DNA of 36,689 nt, taken from Pigoraptor chileana. Its lineage: Eukaryota > Opisthokonta > Filasterea. Of this stretch, positions 10,234 to 19,646 are shown in pieces. Made by a program: the position numbers and the translations under genes. Positions within the stretch are counted from its first letter, which is position 1. Each line of letters opens with the position of its first letter. A model generated the notes under the pieces. The model did not search any database and was not told the origin of the DNA. It saw only the letters and a program-made list of their open reading frames with translations. The stretch lies in contig CALSCR010003207.1 of NCBI GenBank assembly GCA_943704495.1, positions 1 through 36,689 of the forward strand. The letters run 5' to 3'.

Positions 10234-10563
10234 GACTCAGTGGGCCGTGTCGGTTTGGGTACGTTCATTGGGCGCCAGTAACACTAATGGCCGGTGTCCG
10301 CGAGTCACAGATCATCACGGCGTTGTCGAGCGAATCGTTGCTATTTGGGGTGTAACAACGGATCTGCGACGGTGCCATCGCGAGGTCTGACATCACAAAT
10401 GGCGGTATCGGCATGCATGAGCGGTTTACAAGGGGACTTACGCCCCTTCGCGGTCTAATACAAACGAGTCAAAATCACTGCAAGAAGTGCACTTTAGTGA
10501 AGGCCCTGCAACCAAATACTGTGATCTCTGTGTTTTTATTATGTCAACTTGATTGCTACCAAA
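10234..10563. other. Convergent 330-bp spacer
   Basis: The tail-to-tail spacer between the two intronless genes. No coding exon or clear AATAAA signal was seen on either strand. Confidence 0.5.
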
Positions 10564-12090
10564 TTAACCTCGCATTCCAATGCACCCAAGCAGATTGAGT
10601 GTGTGCACGCCGCTCAATGCAGACGCATCCGATACTCCCGTGCAACCACTGAGATTGAGTGTGTGCACGCCGCCCAATGCAGACACATCCATTACTCCAG
10701 TGCATCCACTGAGATTGAGTGTGTGCACACCGCTCAATGCAGGCACATCAACCACTCCAGCGGATCCACTGAGGTTCAGCGTGTGAACGCCACCCAATGA
10801 AGATACGTCCACAACACCATTGCACTCACTGAGGTAGAGGGTATGCACGGCCCCCAACGCAGACACATCCACTAATTCACTGCAGCCACTGACGTTGAGC
10901 GTATGCACGGCACCCAATGCAGACACATCCACCACTCCAGTGCATCCACTAAGGTCCAGCGAGTGTACGCCACCCAATGAAGATACGTCCACAACATTTT
11001 CGCACCAGCCAAGAGTGAGAGTGTGCACAGTCCCAAGGGAGGACACATCGAATACTCCGGTGCAACTTAAAAGATCAAGCGTATGTACTTTACCCAGTGC
11101 AGATACATCTACCACTCCAGTGCATTCCGTGAGACTCAGGAGGTACACACCACCTAATGCGGACACATCCATCACCGATATACAGCCATCGAGGTACAGT
11201 GTGTGCACGCCACCCAAGGCAGTCACATCCACCACCCCGATAGAGTCGTGGAGATCAAGATGGTGTACGCTGCCCAATGCAAACACATCCGTCAATCCGG
11301 TGCAATTATCGATATTGAGCGTGTGCACGCGACCCAACGCAGACACATCAACGACTCGCTCGCAACCGCTGAGGCTGAGCTTGTGTACTCCACCCAATGC
11401 AGATACATCGACCACTCCGATGCATTTATAGAGGTTGAGGGTGTGCACACCGCCCAATGCAGACACATTTACAACCCCATAGCATCCTCCGAGGAACAGG
11501 GTATGCACTTTGCCCAATGCAGACACATCCACAATTCCATCACAATTAGTGAGATCGAGCGTGTGGACGCCACCCAATGCAGACACATCAACGACTCCCA
11601 TACAATCACTGAGATGGAGCGTGTGCACACCGCCCAAGGCAGACACATTCACAACCGCATGGCATCCTCCGAGGAAAAGGGTATGAACTTTGCCCAATGC
11701 AGACACATCCACAACTCCAGTACAATCACCGAGATTGAGCGTGTGCACGCCACCCAACGCAGACACATCTCTCAATCCTTCACAACCACAGAGTTCAACT
11801 GTGTGCAGGCCGCTCAACACAGACAGATTAATTGCATTGAAGTACTTCTCATCAATGCCGATCACAAGTCGCTCTTTTGGAAAAACAGCGAGAACATCGC
11901 ACCGAAAGTCCTCATCCTTGCAGTAGTTCATTGCTATTCCACGCCGCAAAGTGAAAATGCACAGGTTTCGCAGGTGAAATCTGAAAAACGCGTTCACGCG
12001 AGAGAGACGGATTACGTCTGCATTCGCAAGGTAAGGGACAATAATATGAGTGACAAGCACCTCAATGGGAACGGACGAGAAGGAAGGCAT
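10564..12090 (-). CDS. F-box-like protein with about 21 tandem 20-residue leucine-rich repeats, intronless
   Basis: A single 508-codon frame on the minus strand, from ATG at 12090 to TAA at 10566-10564. Residues 6-43 (VPIEVLVTHIIVPYL, then VIRLSRVNAFFRFHLR) resemble a degenerate F-box. From about residue 88 to the end the protein consists of 20-residue units of the form VHTLNLSGCTGVVDVSALGG, with the positions V-H-T-L-x-L, C, D-V-S-A-L-G nearly fixed in every unit. I count 20 full units and a truncated last one. This short LxL..C..V.DVS.LG type of LRR is of the BspA/cysteine-containing kind and folds as a right-handed solenoid. With an F-box it would suit a substrate-recognition subunit of an SCF ligase, which is inference. 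The close identity of the units, also visible at DNA level, points to recent unit expansion or homogenisation. The gene is convergent with another probable F-box gene. Confidence 0.85.
   Translation of the reverse strand: MPSFSSVPIEVLVTHIIVPYLANADVIRLSRVNAFFRFHLRNLCIFTLRRGIAMNYCKDEDFRCDVLAVFPKERLVIGIDEKYFNAINLSVLSGLHTVELCGCEGLRDVSALGGVHTLNLGDCTGVVDVSALGKVHTLFLGGCHAVVNVSALGGVHTLHLSDCMGVVDVSALGGVHTLDLTNCDGIVDVSALGKVHTLFLGGCYGVVNVSALGGVHTLNLYKCIGVVDVSALGGVHKLSLSGCERVVDVSALGRVHTLNIDNCTGLTDVFALGSVHHLDLHDSIGVVDVTALGGVHTLYLDGCISVMDVSALGGVYLLSLTECTGVVDVSALGKVHTLDLLSCTGVFDVSSLGTVHTLTLGWCENVVDVSSLGGVHSLDLSGCTGVVDVSALGAVHTLNVSGCSELVDVSALGAVHTLYLSECNGVVDVSSLGGVHTLNLSGSAGVVDVPALSGVHTLNLSGCTGVMDVSALGGVHTLNLSGCTGVSDASALSGVHTLNLLGCIGMRG
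10567..11829 (-). repeat. 60-bp tandem repeat array encoding the LRRs
   Basis: The DNA repeats with an exact 60-bp period for about 1.26 kb, and on the plus strand every unit contains a form of AATGCAGACACATCCA. No unit shows a length change, so selection or unequal exchange has kept the 20-codon register. Confidence 0.95.
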
Positions 12091-12724
12091 TTTCAGAAAC
12101 CGCTTTCATTTGTAAATCATTCAAACCGCGCTCTATAAAACTAATTGTTAGTTAATCTTATTATCATATCGGTGGCTGAAAACATACATTTTGGGCGAAA
12201 TCTCGGCACGTTTTTTGATGACGCAAGAGTGACTTCATAGCAACCTACCGCCCCGGATGCCTTCACAACTCAACGTCAACTTTTTGTATGTGCTCCACTT
12301 CCCCTCATGTACACAACGTGCGCCATTCCATACACACACACACACACACATACACACACACACACACACATGCCACCACATACGTCGTTGTTTTGAAACA
12401 GGCACCGGTGTGAAACACGTCAGTGGCTATAGCAATTCGCTGTCGCATTTCGCGCGCCAAAAACCAAAACAACACCGCCACGCACTTCTACTCCTCCCTC
12501 CCACGCCCCAACTCTTTGTCTGCGCATTGATACGCTAGCGATCGACTGCACGTTTCTACTTTTCTATGAATACTTGAACTTGCTGGTCTCTACTGTGTAT
12601 TTGTACAATTGTTTAAACTTGTTGGATAACGCGTGACAAGCTGGACATCTTTCGTGCGACACAGACAAGCTGAGAGTACTCTTGGTTTCTCCCTTAGTTT
12701 TGTGCATCGACTGCTGATTCACCG
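12091..12724. other. Divergent spacer between the LRR gene and the nuclear-fusion gene
   Basis: 634 bp with no supported gene. It contains CA repeats (12335-12371). The last 200 bp precede the signal-peptide start of the Brambleberry-like gene and probably include its promoter. Confidence 0.45.
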
Positions 12725-13097
12725 ATGGCGTGCGCATCGCACCGTCGTCGTCGTGTAAGTGCGACGTCTGCCCTTTTACTGATTGTCGTGGTGTGCGCGA
12801 CACTTCATTGCGCGAGTGCAACATGGTGGCCGTTTGCATCGGAGCAAGAACAACAGAGTGAAGGTGATGCAACAGAGGACGCAACAGAGGGCGGGTTTCA
12901 CCGTGGAGTTGAGAGATACCAAGCACCCTTCGAGCTGCACAATGTGGACCATACGCGGCAAATGGAGGTCGAGCTCTATTTGAAGGGTGCGAACGGAAAC
13001 GCCTGCCAACTGAGGGTAAGTGCCTCGGAACTGTGTCGTGCGTGGGCTTGTTTTGTTTATATTCAGGCTATGGACAGTGTGCATGTGCTTGTATGTA

Positions 13098-13141
<44 letters not shown>

Positions 13142-16100
13142 GGGGGGGGGGGAGTCTTCTCAGTGAGCCTTAGAATGGATGGGCTTGCATTGTTTTACAT
13201 TAATACATATTTTGTGTGTGGGTCCTTGCGTATGGCGACGGATGCGTCAGTGGCTTCAATTGATGGGCGCAAAGTTTGCCTCACTGGCACATTGATTACA
13301 CCGCACGGCATTTCTCTCTGTCCCTCTCTATCTTATATTGTGGAGTCCACGGGCACAGCCCCTAAGACACTGTCTTTAGTCCTACATCACTTCTCTCTTA
13401 AGACACTTGACTTGAATCCTTCATCTCACAGCTTAGCAGTGTTCAGCGCTCCCTGCGTCACGAAGCAGTGTTCCACTCTACCACCACCACTCTAAACCAT
13501 ACTCTATCTGCACCGCTTTCTTGTTTTCCTATTCCTTACTGAAACCACTCTCAACTCAATAATCGAATGCGCAATCCGAATGCACAGATTTTGGACGGCC
13601 TTCGCAAAAGCTGTTCGTCCATGAGCGAGGAAGAAATATCGAAAGTGGGCGTGAATCTTTTCAGCTGTCAGTCGGAGATGGAGGGTAGACCAGCATTCCC
13701 CTGCACTGCCGACATGGTGAGCTGGCGTGCGACTGCCAAATGCTTGCAGTGTGCTGTTTGTACACTTTTTCACCACCTTTGCAAATTGTTATATTGTGCG
13801 TGTGTGTGGGTAGTGTGGGTGTATATGTGTGTATGCAAGAGAGGATGTGTTGTGTTTGTTGACTTTATGTTTCCGGGCTGAAGTCACGGATTGGTCTGCG
13901 AGGATTGTCTCCGAGGGGTCCTTGTTTGTGGCACTGATTCCCAGCGCACGTTTCCACTCAACTATTCGACAGTTCTTGTTACTCAAACTCACTCGCCGTT
14001 ATTTGTGCCTGGGTGTGTTAGTATCGAGTCCAATGCGCGATTTCTGACGGCTATGGGATCCTAACTGTATTTCTCTCCTCTCTCTCTCTCGTTCCCCCAA
14101 TTCACACACGTACACACGCGCACACACACACACGCACACGCACACACAAACCAACAAAGACAATTGCCGAGTGCACGAGCCCCATGGACGCCGCCACGTG
14201 GAATGCATACCACATTGTGAGCATGCGCGCACGTGACATTTGTCTTCATCTCCAATCGGAGTTGTTCCGCCTGCAAACCGAAGCGACGATCAATGGCCTT
14301 CGCGTGTCGGCGGCATCCATGGTGGGATCGCTCTCGCGTCTGAGGGAGGTCCAGGAAGAGGCGAGGGAAGCTGCTCTGGAAGGGATTGCGGAGCTCAGGG
14401 AGGGGAATACTGCCATTGCCGACAAGCAGAGGGAGCTGGCGCATAGGCAGGGCGAGATTGCCGTTGCGGTGGGCTCGCTGCACGGAATGGTGGAGAAGAG
14501 CAGGGAGCTTGTCGAGCAGGCGCATCAGATTATTCGGGACGAGGGAGCGTCGATTGCTACGGACATGCGCAAGGGGTTTGGTGAGTGTGCTTTGTGTTTA
14601 TACATGTGCGTGTGCCTGCGTGTATGTATGTGTGTGCGTGTGCGTGTGTATGTGCCTGTGCGTTGTGTGTGCATGTGTATGTGCCCGTGCGTGTGTGTGT
14701 GTGTACGTGTGTATCGGGCGCGGGGGGTGTGCAGTGTATGTATACGTGCATGCATGGGTGCTCGTTTTTGTATTGGGAAATTAATTCTTGTTGTTGATTT
14801 GGATGTGTATTGTGTGGCTACAAATGCATACTCATGGCACTAACTTTGGGATAATTCTTGCCTTCACATTTGTATGGGGTGTGTATGTGTGCGTGCGCAC
14901 AGGTGATGCAAGGGAGCAGCTCAGTGCACACCAGAAAGAAGCGCACGATCGTCACGAGAGCCTTATGACGGACATTGCTGCGCTGAGGTCGCAGGCGGAC
15001 GATGTGCGGTCCAGTCTAGGTGAGTGAGCGTGCCAACGTGTGTGTGTTTGAACGTGTGTGCATGTGTGCTTTGAACTTCTGAATCGTTATTTGGTATTGC
15101 AGTGGTGTGTTTTTTGCTCAATGACGATTGACAACATGAGGACTTCTCAGGACGCTCGCTTTTCTCTCGATGCAACCTTGCTTACCTAATCAATTGATTC
15201 CCCGCGCCAACAAAACCTCAAATACGCAACGCTCACAAATACAACACTCACAATCACAACACTCACAAACACAACACTCACAAATACAACACTCACAATC
15301 ACAACACTCACAAACACAACACTCACAAACACAACAACATTCACGCACGCACAGCTGAAGCAACGTCGTCAATTGAGGCTCACCGCGGCGAATCGGAGGA
15401 ATACTTTGCGAATACAATCGGTAATCTCAAGAAAATCAACGCCACGGTCGAACTCCTCCTTTACATTGTGGCCCTTGCAGGTGGGCGATGACCTTGCAAT
15501 GCGCGTGTCCGTCACCTCTGCTGCCCTTATACAAACACACACACACACATACACACACATACACAAATATATATGTATACATACATATATATATATACAT
15601 ACACACATACACACTCACACTTTATTCCTGGATTTTGTGTTTGAGAATGCCACATGGCGGCGCCACTTGCCTTATCATCCGCTCAACACGCCCCCGCCCC
15701 TCCCCCCCGTCCCCCCAAAATACGCACACGCACACGTCTACACACGCACATATTCACACGCATTCACATTGACAAACTCATATGCATTCACGCAGACTCA
15801 AAGCTTTCTCTTTTGTCGGAGGATTTCGGCGCGGCCAGTCTCCAGGTTGACTTTGCCTTCATGCTTGTCACGTACACAGTCGTGTGCAGCGTGGCAGGCG
15901 CGCTCATGGTATTCCTCCGCATGCCAATGGGTTACCGCTGGAGTCTGCTCGCCCTGTTCCTCGTGAGAATTCAGCTGGAGCGACACGGCGTTCCCGTGCC
16001 AATGCGTGCGTTTATCGCGTCCATCGGAGCACTGTATGCAGGTGTGTGTACTGTGCATCTCTTGAGTGTATATGTGATGTATGTCTTGCGTGAATGTACT

Positions 16101-16610
16101 GTATGTGTGTCTTGCGTGAATGTACTGTATGTATGTCGTGCGTGTTTGTACCGTATGTATGTCTTGCGTGTATGTACGATGAGGCATCTCCCACCACGCT
16201 CACAGCTGTTGGCATTGCCTGTGTTTTATCCGATCGAATCCGCAGCCTTCTTTTACATCTCCGTCTCTCGCACTGTTCGTCCCAAACCATCCACGTCTTC
16301 TGCCACTGGAGCTGCTACATCTTCGAAATCCATTCGCAGTCATTTAAGCGAGGATGCAGACTGCGACCACGACTGCCCATCGCACTCTGGATATACCGAC
16401 ATCAAACCGGCACCAAAGCGTATTGCAGTGTCGAAGCGATTCTCCGTCGGCAGCGACGATACCTGTGACATGTCGTCTGACATTGAGGGGCTTGGTGGAC
16501 TCAAGGAGCACGCGTCCCCGCGCGTTGGCATGGCGACGCGTTCGCGCAGCTCCACGCCGTCGTCGATTCCATCCAAGGGTCGCATATCGCGCAGGAACGT
16601 CACTGTTTGA
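12725..16610 (+). CDS. Brambleberry/GEX1/KAR5-family nuclear-fusion (karyogamy) protein
   Basis: Family members sit in the nuclear envelope/ER and are needed for nuclear fusion after gamete fusion or, in zebrafish, after cleavage. Exons: 12725-13015, 13588-13716, 14160-14580, 14903-15019, 15355-15480, 15796-16041 and 16246-16610, giving 564 residues with every phase consistent. Residues 1-32 form a signal peptide (SALLLIVVVCATLHCASA). The Cys-rich luminal domain spans about 60-170: NACQ, then LRKSCSSMSEEEISKVGVNL, FSCQSEMEGR, FPCTADM, IAECTSPMDAATWNAYHIVS and ARDICLHLQSE. These are the family's signature cysteines in the same order as in animal Brambleberry and plant GEX1. A long amphipathic coiled coil (about 180-355) follows, then hydrophobic segments at about 381-403 and 410-440, and a Ser/Lys-rich tail. 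The last junction is the least certain; an alternative acceptor at 16205 would change the frame and stop early. Confidence 0.88.
13101..13152 (+). repeat. (GT)n followed by a G tract in intron 1 of the nuclear-fusion gene
   Basis: About 20 GT units run to 13140, followed directly by T and a run of 11 G. It starts 85 bp after the exon 1 donor. Confidence 0.95.
13335..13425 (+). repeat. Dispersed-repeat copy in intron 1 of the nuclear-fusion gene
   Basis: Contains ATTGTGGAGTCCACGGGCAC, then AGCCCCTAAGACACTG, and after a short gap GACACTTGACTTGAATCCTT. It has the same order of motifs as the copies at 34341-34523, with the second half partly duplicated. It is in the same orientation as the host gene. 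Confidence 0.75.
15224..15340 (+). repeat. 15-bp minisatellite before exon 5 of the nuclear-fusion gene
   Basis: About seven units of ACAACACTCACAAAC, differing only at the last two or three bases (AAC, AAT, ATC), end about 14 bp before the AG acceptor at 15353-15354. It is entirely intronic. The open frames that run through it on both strands are products of the repeat. Confidence 0.95.
16079..16178 (+). repeat. 26-bp minisatellite in the last intron of the nuclear-fusion gene
   Basis: Four units (one of 22 bp, three of 26 bp) built on GTATGTATGTCTTGCGTG plus AATGTACT or a close variant, starting 37 bp after the exon 6 donor. Confidence 0.9.
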
Positions 16611-17971
16611 CATCGCTGTCTGCACGTCACCCGGCGTCTGTCTGGACGAAATAACAGAACAGACCACGACAGCTTAGGCGGATTTTGCGATTGTTACTTT
16701 TATGTGGGCTATATCGAGTTGCCCCCACATGCAATCTTACTTTTTGAATCCCTGGCCTGAGGCTATGTAACACCCGTCCGGACTGATGCGTGCTGTTGGG
16801 CCCACTGACTATACATTGATTGTAATTGCGGATTATATGAGTGTTACGCGAGCTCTTTGTTTGGATTGTGCGCACTCTGTTAGTATGAATCTGGGCCTTT
16901 GGACTCGCGCGGCCGTGTGTGGTGTTGGTGAACTCAAGCTCTTTGCACCTTACATGCATACTCAAATCAATTGAGGGACAGTGGAATTAAGCTCATGCGG
17001 CAGACCGATGACCTACAATCTGATTAACACGATAGTCATATGATCAGTCTCTTGTACATGTATGTTCAATGTTAGCGAGGCAGAGAAAATGGTTCTGTGT
17101 TGTGTAAAAGAGAGGGAGAGACAGATGGTCATCCCATAGACTCTACAAGAAGGAGAGAGAGTCAAAGAGTGTACATACAAACATGAGGGGTGGTCAGGCA
17201 TTTGAAGCGGACACACGATGTGACCATGTAATCAAAAGCCCGAATCAACCTACAGCGGACCGAAACCGAGCCAGTTCCGACATCGGGATAGGCATGCACA
17301 GGACACAAGGCAAATCCACGCGCAGTGTCGACGAACGCAAAGAAGAAAAACAAGAAAAGCACACACGCAACGCGACGCAACATAAGCAGCACACACACGG
17401 CACGCGAGAAGAAACACAAGAGTGCGAGAGAAAGAGAGCAATGTCTCTGTCGGCGGAAAACCACACATCACTGGTGGACGACAGCGAATTCTTCGAGGTT
17501 GTAGAAATATAAAGACACGAGCACGGCGACGACAGTCAATGCACATCGCCTACGCCCATCCAGTTTACGCAACACTCGATTGCAGAGTCATGAAGAGAAG
17601 CAAAAACCCAAAACACAAATCACAATACGAACTCAACGGCACAACATCAACACAAACACAAACAGAACAAAGGCTGTTACAAATAAAATGAACAGCGACA
17701 GAGACCAGCAAAGCGAAGTATGCGCAGGACAAACAACGCCGTGCAAGTGCATTAAGACGATTCTCGGCCGTTCGCGTCCATAGAATATCCGAAACGCAAA
17801 TAGGTTGCCAAAGGACGAACCGACCGACTCCATAAGCAGCTCACACATACGCACACACACGCGCGCGCATTACGTGACCGCAGACAGTGCCCGCCAACCA
17901 GGGACGCTGCGGGCGGCGGGCAGAGATCGACTGGTTCCCACACGTGCTCAGGCGATACCGAGTGGACGCGT
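16611..17971. other. Convergent 1.36-kb spacer between the nuclear-fusion gene and the NIM1-like kinase
   Basis: No supported gene. An AATAAA at 17682-17687 on the plus strand could be a polyadenylation signal for the nuclear-fusion gene, but that would need a 3' UTR of about 1.07 kb. A short reversed match to the dispersed repeat lies at 17131-17152 (CCATAGACTCTACAAGA). A 109-codon frame at 17183-17512 is Lys/Glu/His-rich and resembles nothing I know. Confidence 0.45.
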
Positions 17972-19646
17972 CTACAACACGGTGCAAATCTTTGTCTGCG
18001 GCGCACCCCCAGCCTTCTTGGACGCAACGCCCTTTTTCGACGCAACGCTCCCCTTTTTCGACGCGACGCTTCCCTTTTTCGACGCGACCGAATCTTTCTT
18101 GTCCGAGTTTTTCTTGGATGGAATCAGCCTATCCTTGAAGCTGCTGTTTGCGCCGTTTGCCTCTTCGTCGTCATCGTCATCCTGCGAGTTTGCACGCATA
18201 CGCGTCTTTTGCACCTTGTGAAGGGCGATGCGATACGTTCCCGTTATTTGGTTGCGCGAATCCTTCTTTGGCGCCATATTAAGCGTCGAGTTTGTAATGC
18301 CGATATCCTTCATGAGCCCAACGGCCTCTTCAATCTCAGAGTCTGCGCCTGGATCATCCGGGGCCATTGTGTGCGGCTTGTCGGCCTCGCGGAACACACA
18401 CCCCTCCAGCCACTTGTGCTGCATCAGATCCCGCACCGACGGACGGGCTTTGGGATCCGACACGAGTATCGACAAGATCATGTCTTTGCAGTTCTCGCTG
18501 ACAAATGTCGGGACTTCCCGGTGCGTACCCGCGAGCACCTGTGCCTTGAGCTTCGTCACCGTCTCGCCCTCAAAGGGCATGTTGCCAGTGACCATAAAGT
18601 AGAGGAGAATACCGAGCGCCCAGACGTCCACCTTTGTACCGTCGTACACTTCTTCGCGAAAGAGTTCCGGGGCGGCGTATGGAGGGCTCCCGCAAAACGT
18701 GTTGAGGAGATTGTCCGGGTTCGTGATTGTGCTAAAGCCGAAATCAGCGACCTTGACCATATTGAACGAGTCGAATAAGAGATTCTGCGCCTTGATGTCA
18801 CGGTGAATGATGCCCTTGTCGTGCTGCATATGCAGATAGATGACAGGCGCAGAACGAGAGAGAGGAAAGGTGTGTGTGTGTGTGTGTGAGTGAGTGAGAG
18901 TAAGATTCAACTCAGTGCTTGACGCGACAAGAGTGCGATTGTGCATCAATGAATAGAGATGTGTGTATGAATGCACCAGTTTGCATGTGCCCATTGTATA
19001 CACAAGGATAACATATAAATGCAACTGAAAAACAGCAACTCAAAATCGTCAGAAAGACCACGACATAATTGGATGCGCAGCCCTAAACACCATACACACC
19101 ACATTAAACGCGCACATTCAATGCTGGCGACGGTAAACAAAAAATAAACACTAAGTCAATACCCACACAGTGACCGACACCCGCAAGCACATCCGCGAAA
19201 ATCGTCCGCGCGTCCTCCTCTTCCATTCGTCCGTTCTCATGGATCTTAGAAAAGAGATCCCCCTTTGGCGCGAACTCCATAATCATGTACAGTTTCGAAT
19301 GTGTCTCGATGACCTCGTACAGGCGCAGAATGTTAGGATGATGCACTCCCTCCATTGCGACGACCTCCCCCTGCAACAACTTCTCGGTCTTCACATCCAG
19401 CTTTGTCTTGTCGACAATCTTAATTGCGACCTTTTCGTTTGTCAGCGTGTGAAACGCGAGCTTCACCGACGCAAAGTTGCCGGCGCCAATGTCGCTCCTG
19501 ATCTTGTAATAGCCGATGCGCTTTCCATGGACCACTTCCTTTGCAAACTGTTTTGAGCTCAGTTCCCGCGTCGCCTTTTGGTACCGCGATTCCAACTTTG
19601 GGGAACGCGCTGCCGCCAGTGCCGAGTCTGCCACGGGTGTCGACAT
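17972..19646 (-). CDS. NIM1-like Ser/Thr protein kinase (AMPK-related) with polybasic CaaX tail
   Basis: Two exons, 19646-19167 and 18823-17972, join in phase 0 as GVGHC/HDKGIIHRD, giving 443 residues. The kinase domain (about 45-300) has the Gly loop GAGNFASV (54-61), catalytic K76 in VAIK, E94 in helix C, HRD at 167-169, DFG at 187-189 and APE at 211-213. GKRIGYYKIRSDIGAGNF and FSTITNPDNLLNTFCGSPPY closely follow animal NIM1, a member of the AMPK-related branch of the CAMK group. T202 is the activation-loop threonine that upstream kinases phosphorylate in this branch. The C-terminal tail carries an acidic run (DDDDDEE), then repeats of SVASKKG at about 400-425, and ends KICTVL. A cysteine four from the end followed by T-V-L is a CaaX box, and a final Leu favours geranylgeranylation. 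Membrane anchoring is therefore predicted. The start is the first ATG in frame; the frame stays open upstream but without another ATG. Confidence 0.92.
18864..18900 (-). repeat. Short GT/GAGT repeat just upstream of the exon 2 acceptor of the NIM1-like gene
   Basis: On the plus strand GTGTGTGTGTGTGTGTGAG is followed by GTGA units. Read on the coding (minus) strand it is the CA-rich 3' end of the intron, in line with other introns here. Confidence 0.8.

Noticed and set aside
15170-15358. Frame encoding SQTQHSQ-type repeats, and the idea of a CRISPR-like or silk-like array
   Set aside because: Units are only 15 bp with no spacers, and the array is intronic in the nuclear-fusion gene.
15798-16187. 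129-codon minus-strand frame with HARHTY-type repeats
   Set aside because: Antisense of the nuclear-fusion gene exon 6 and the 26-bp minisatellite.
17183-17512. 109-codon plus-strand frame between two convergent genes
   Set aside because: Lys/Glu/His-rich low complexity without homology, and no splice or promoter context.
18209-18778. 189-codon plus-strand frame
   Set aside because: Antisense of the NIM1-like kinase catalytic exon, whose HRD/DFG/APE motifs are unmistakable.
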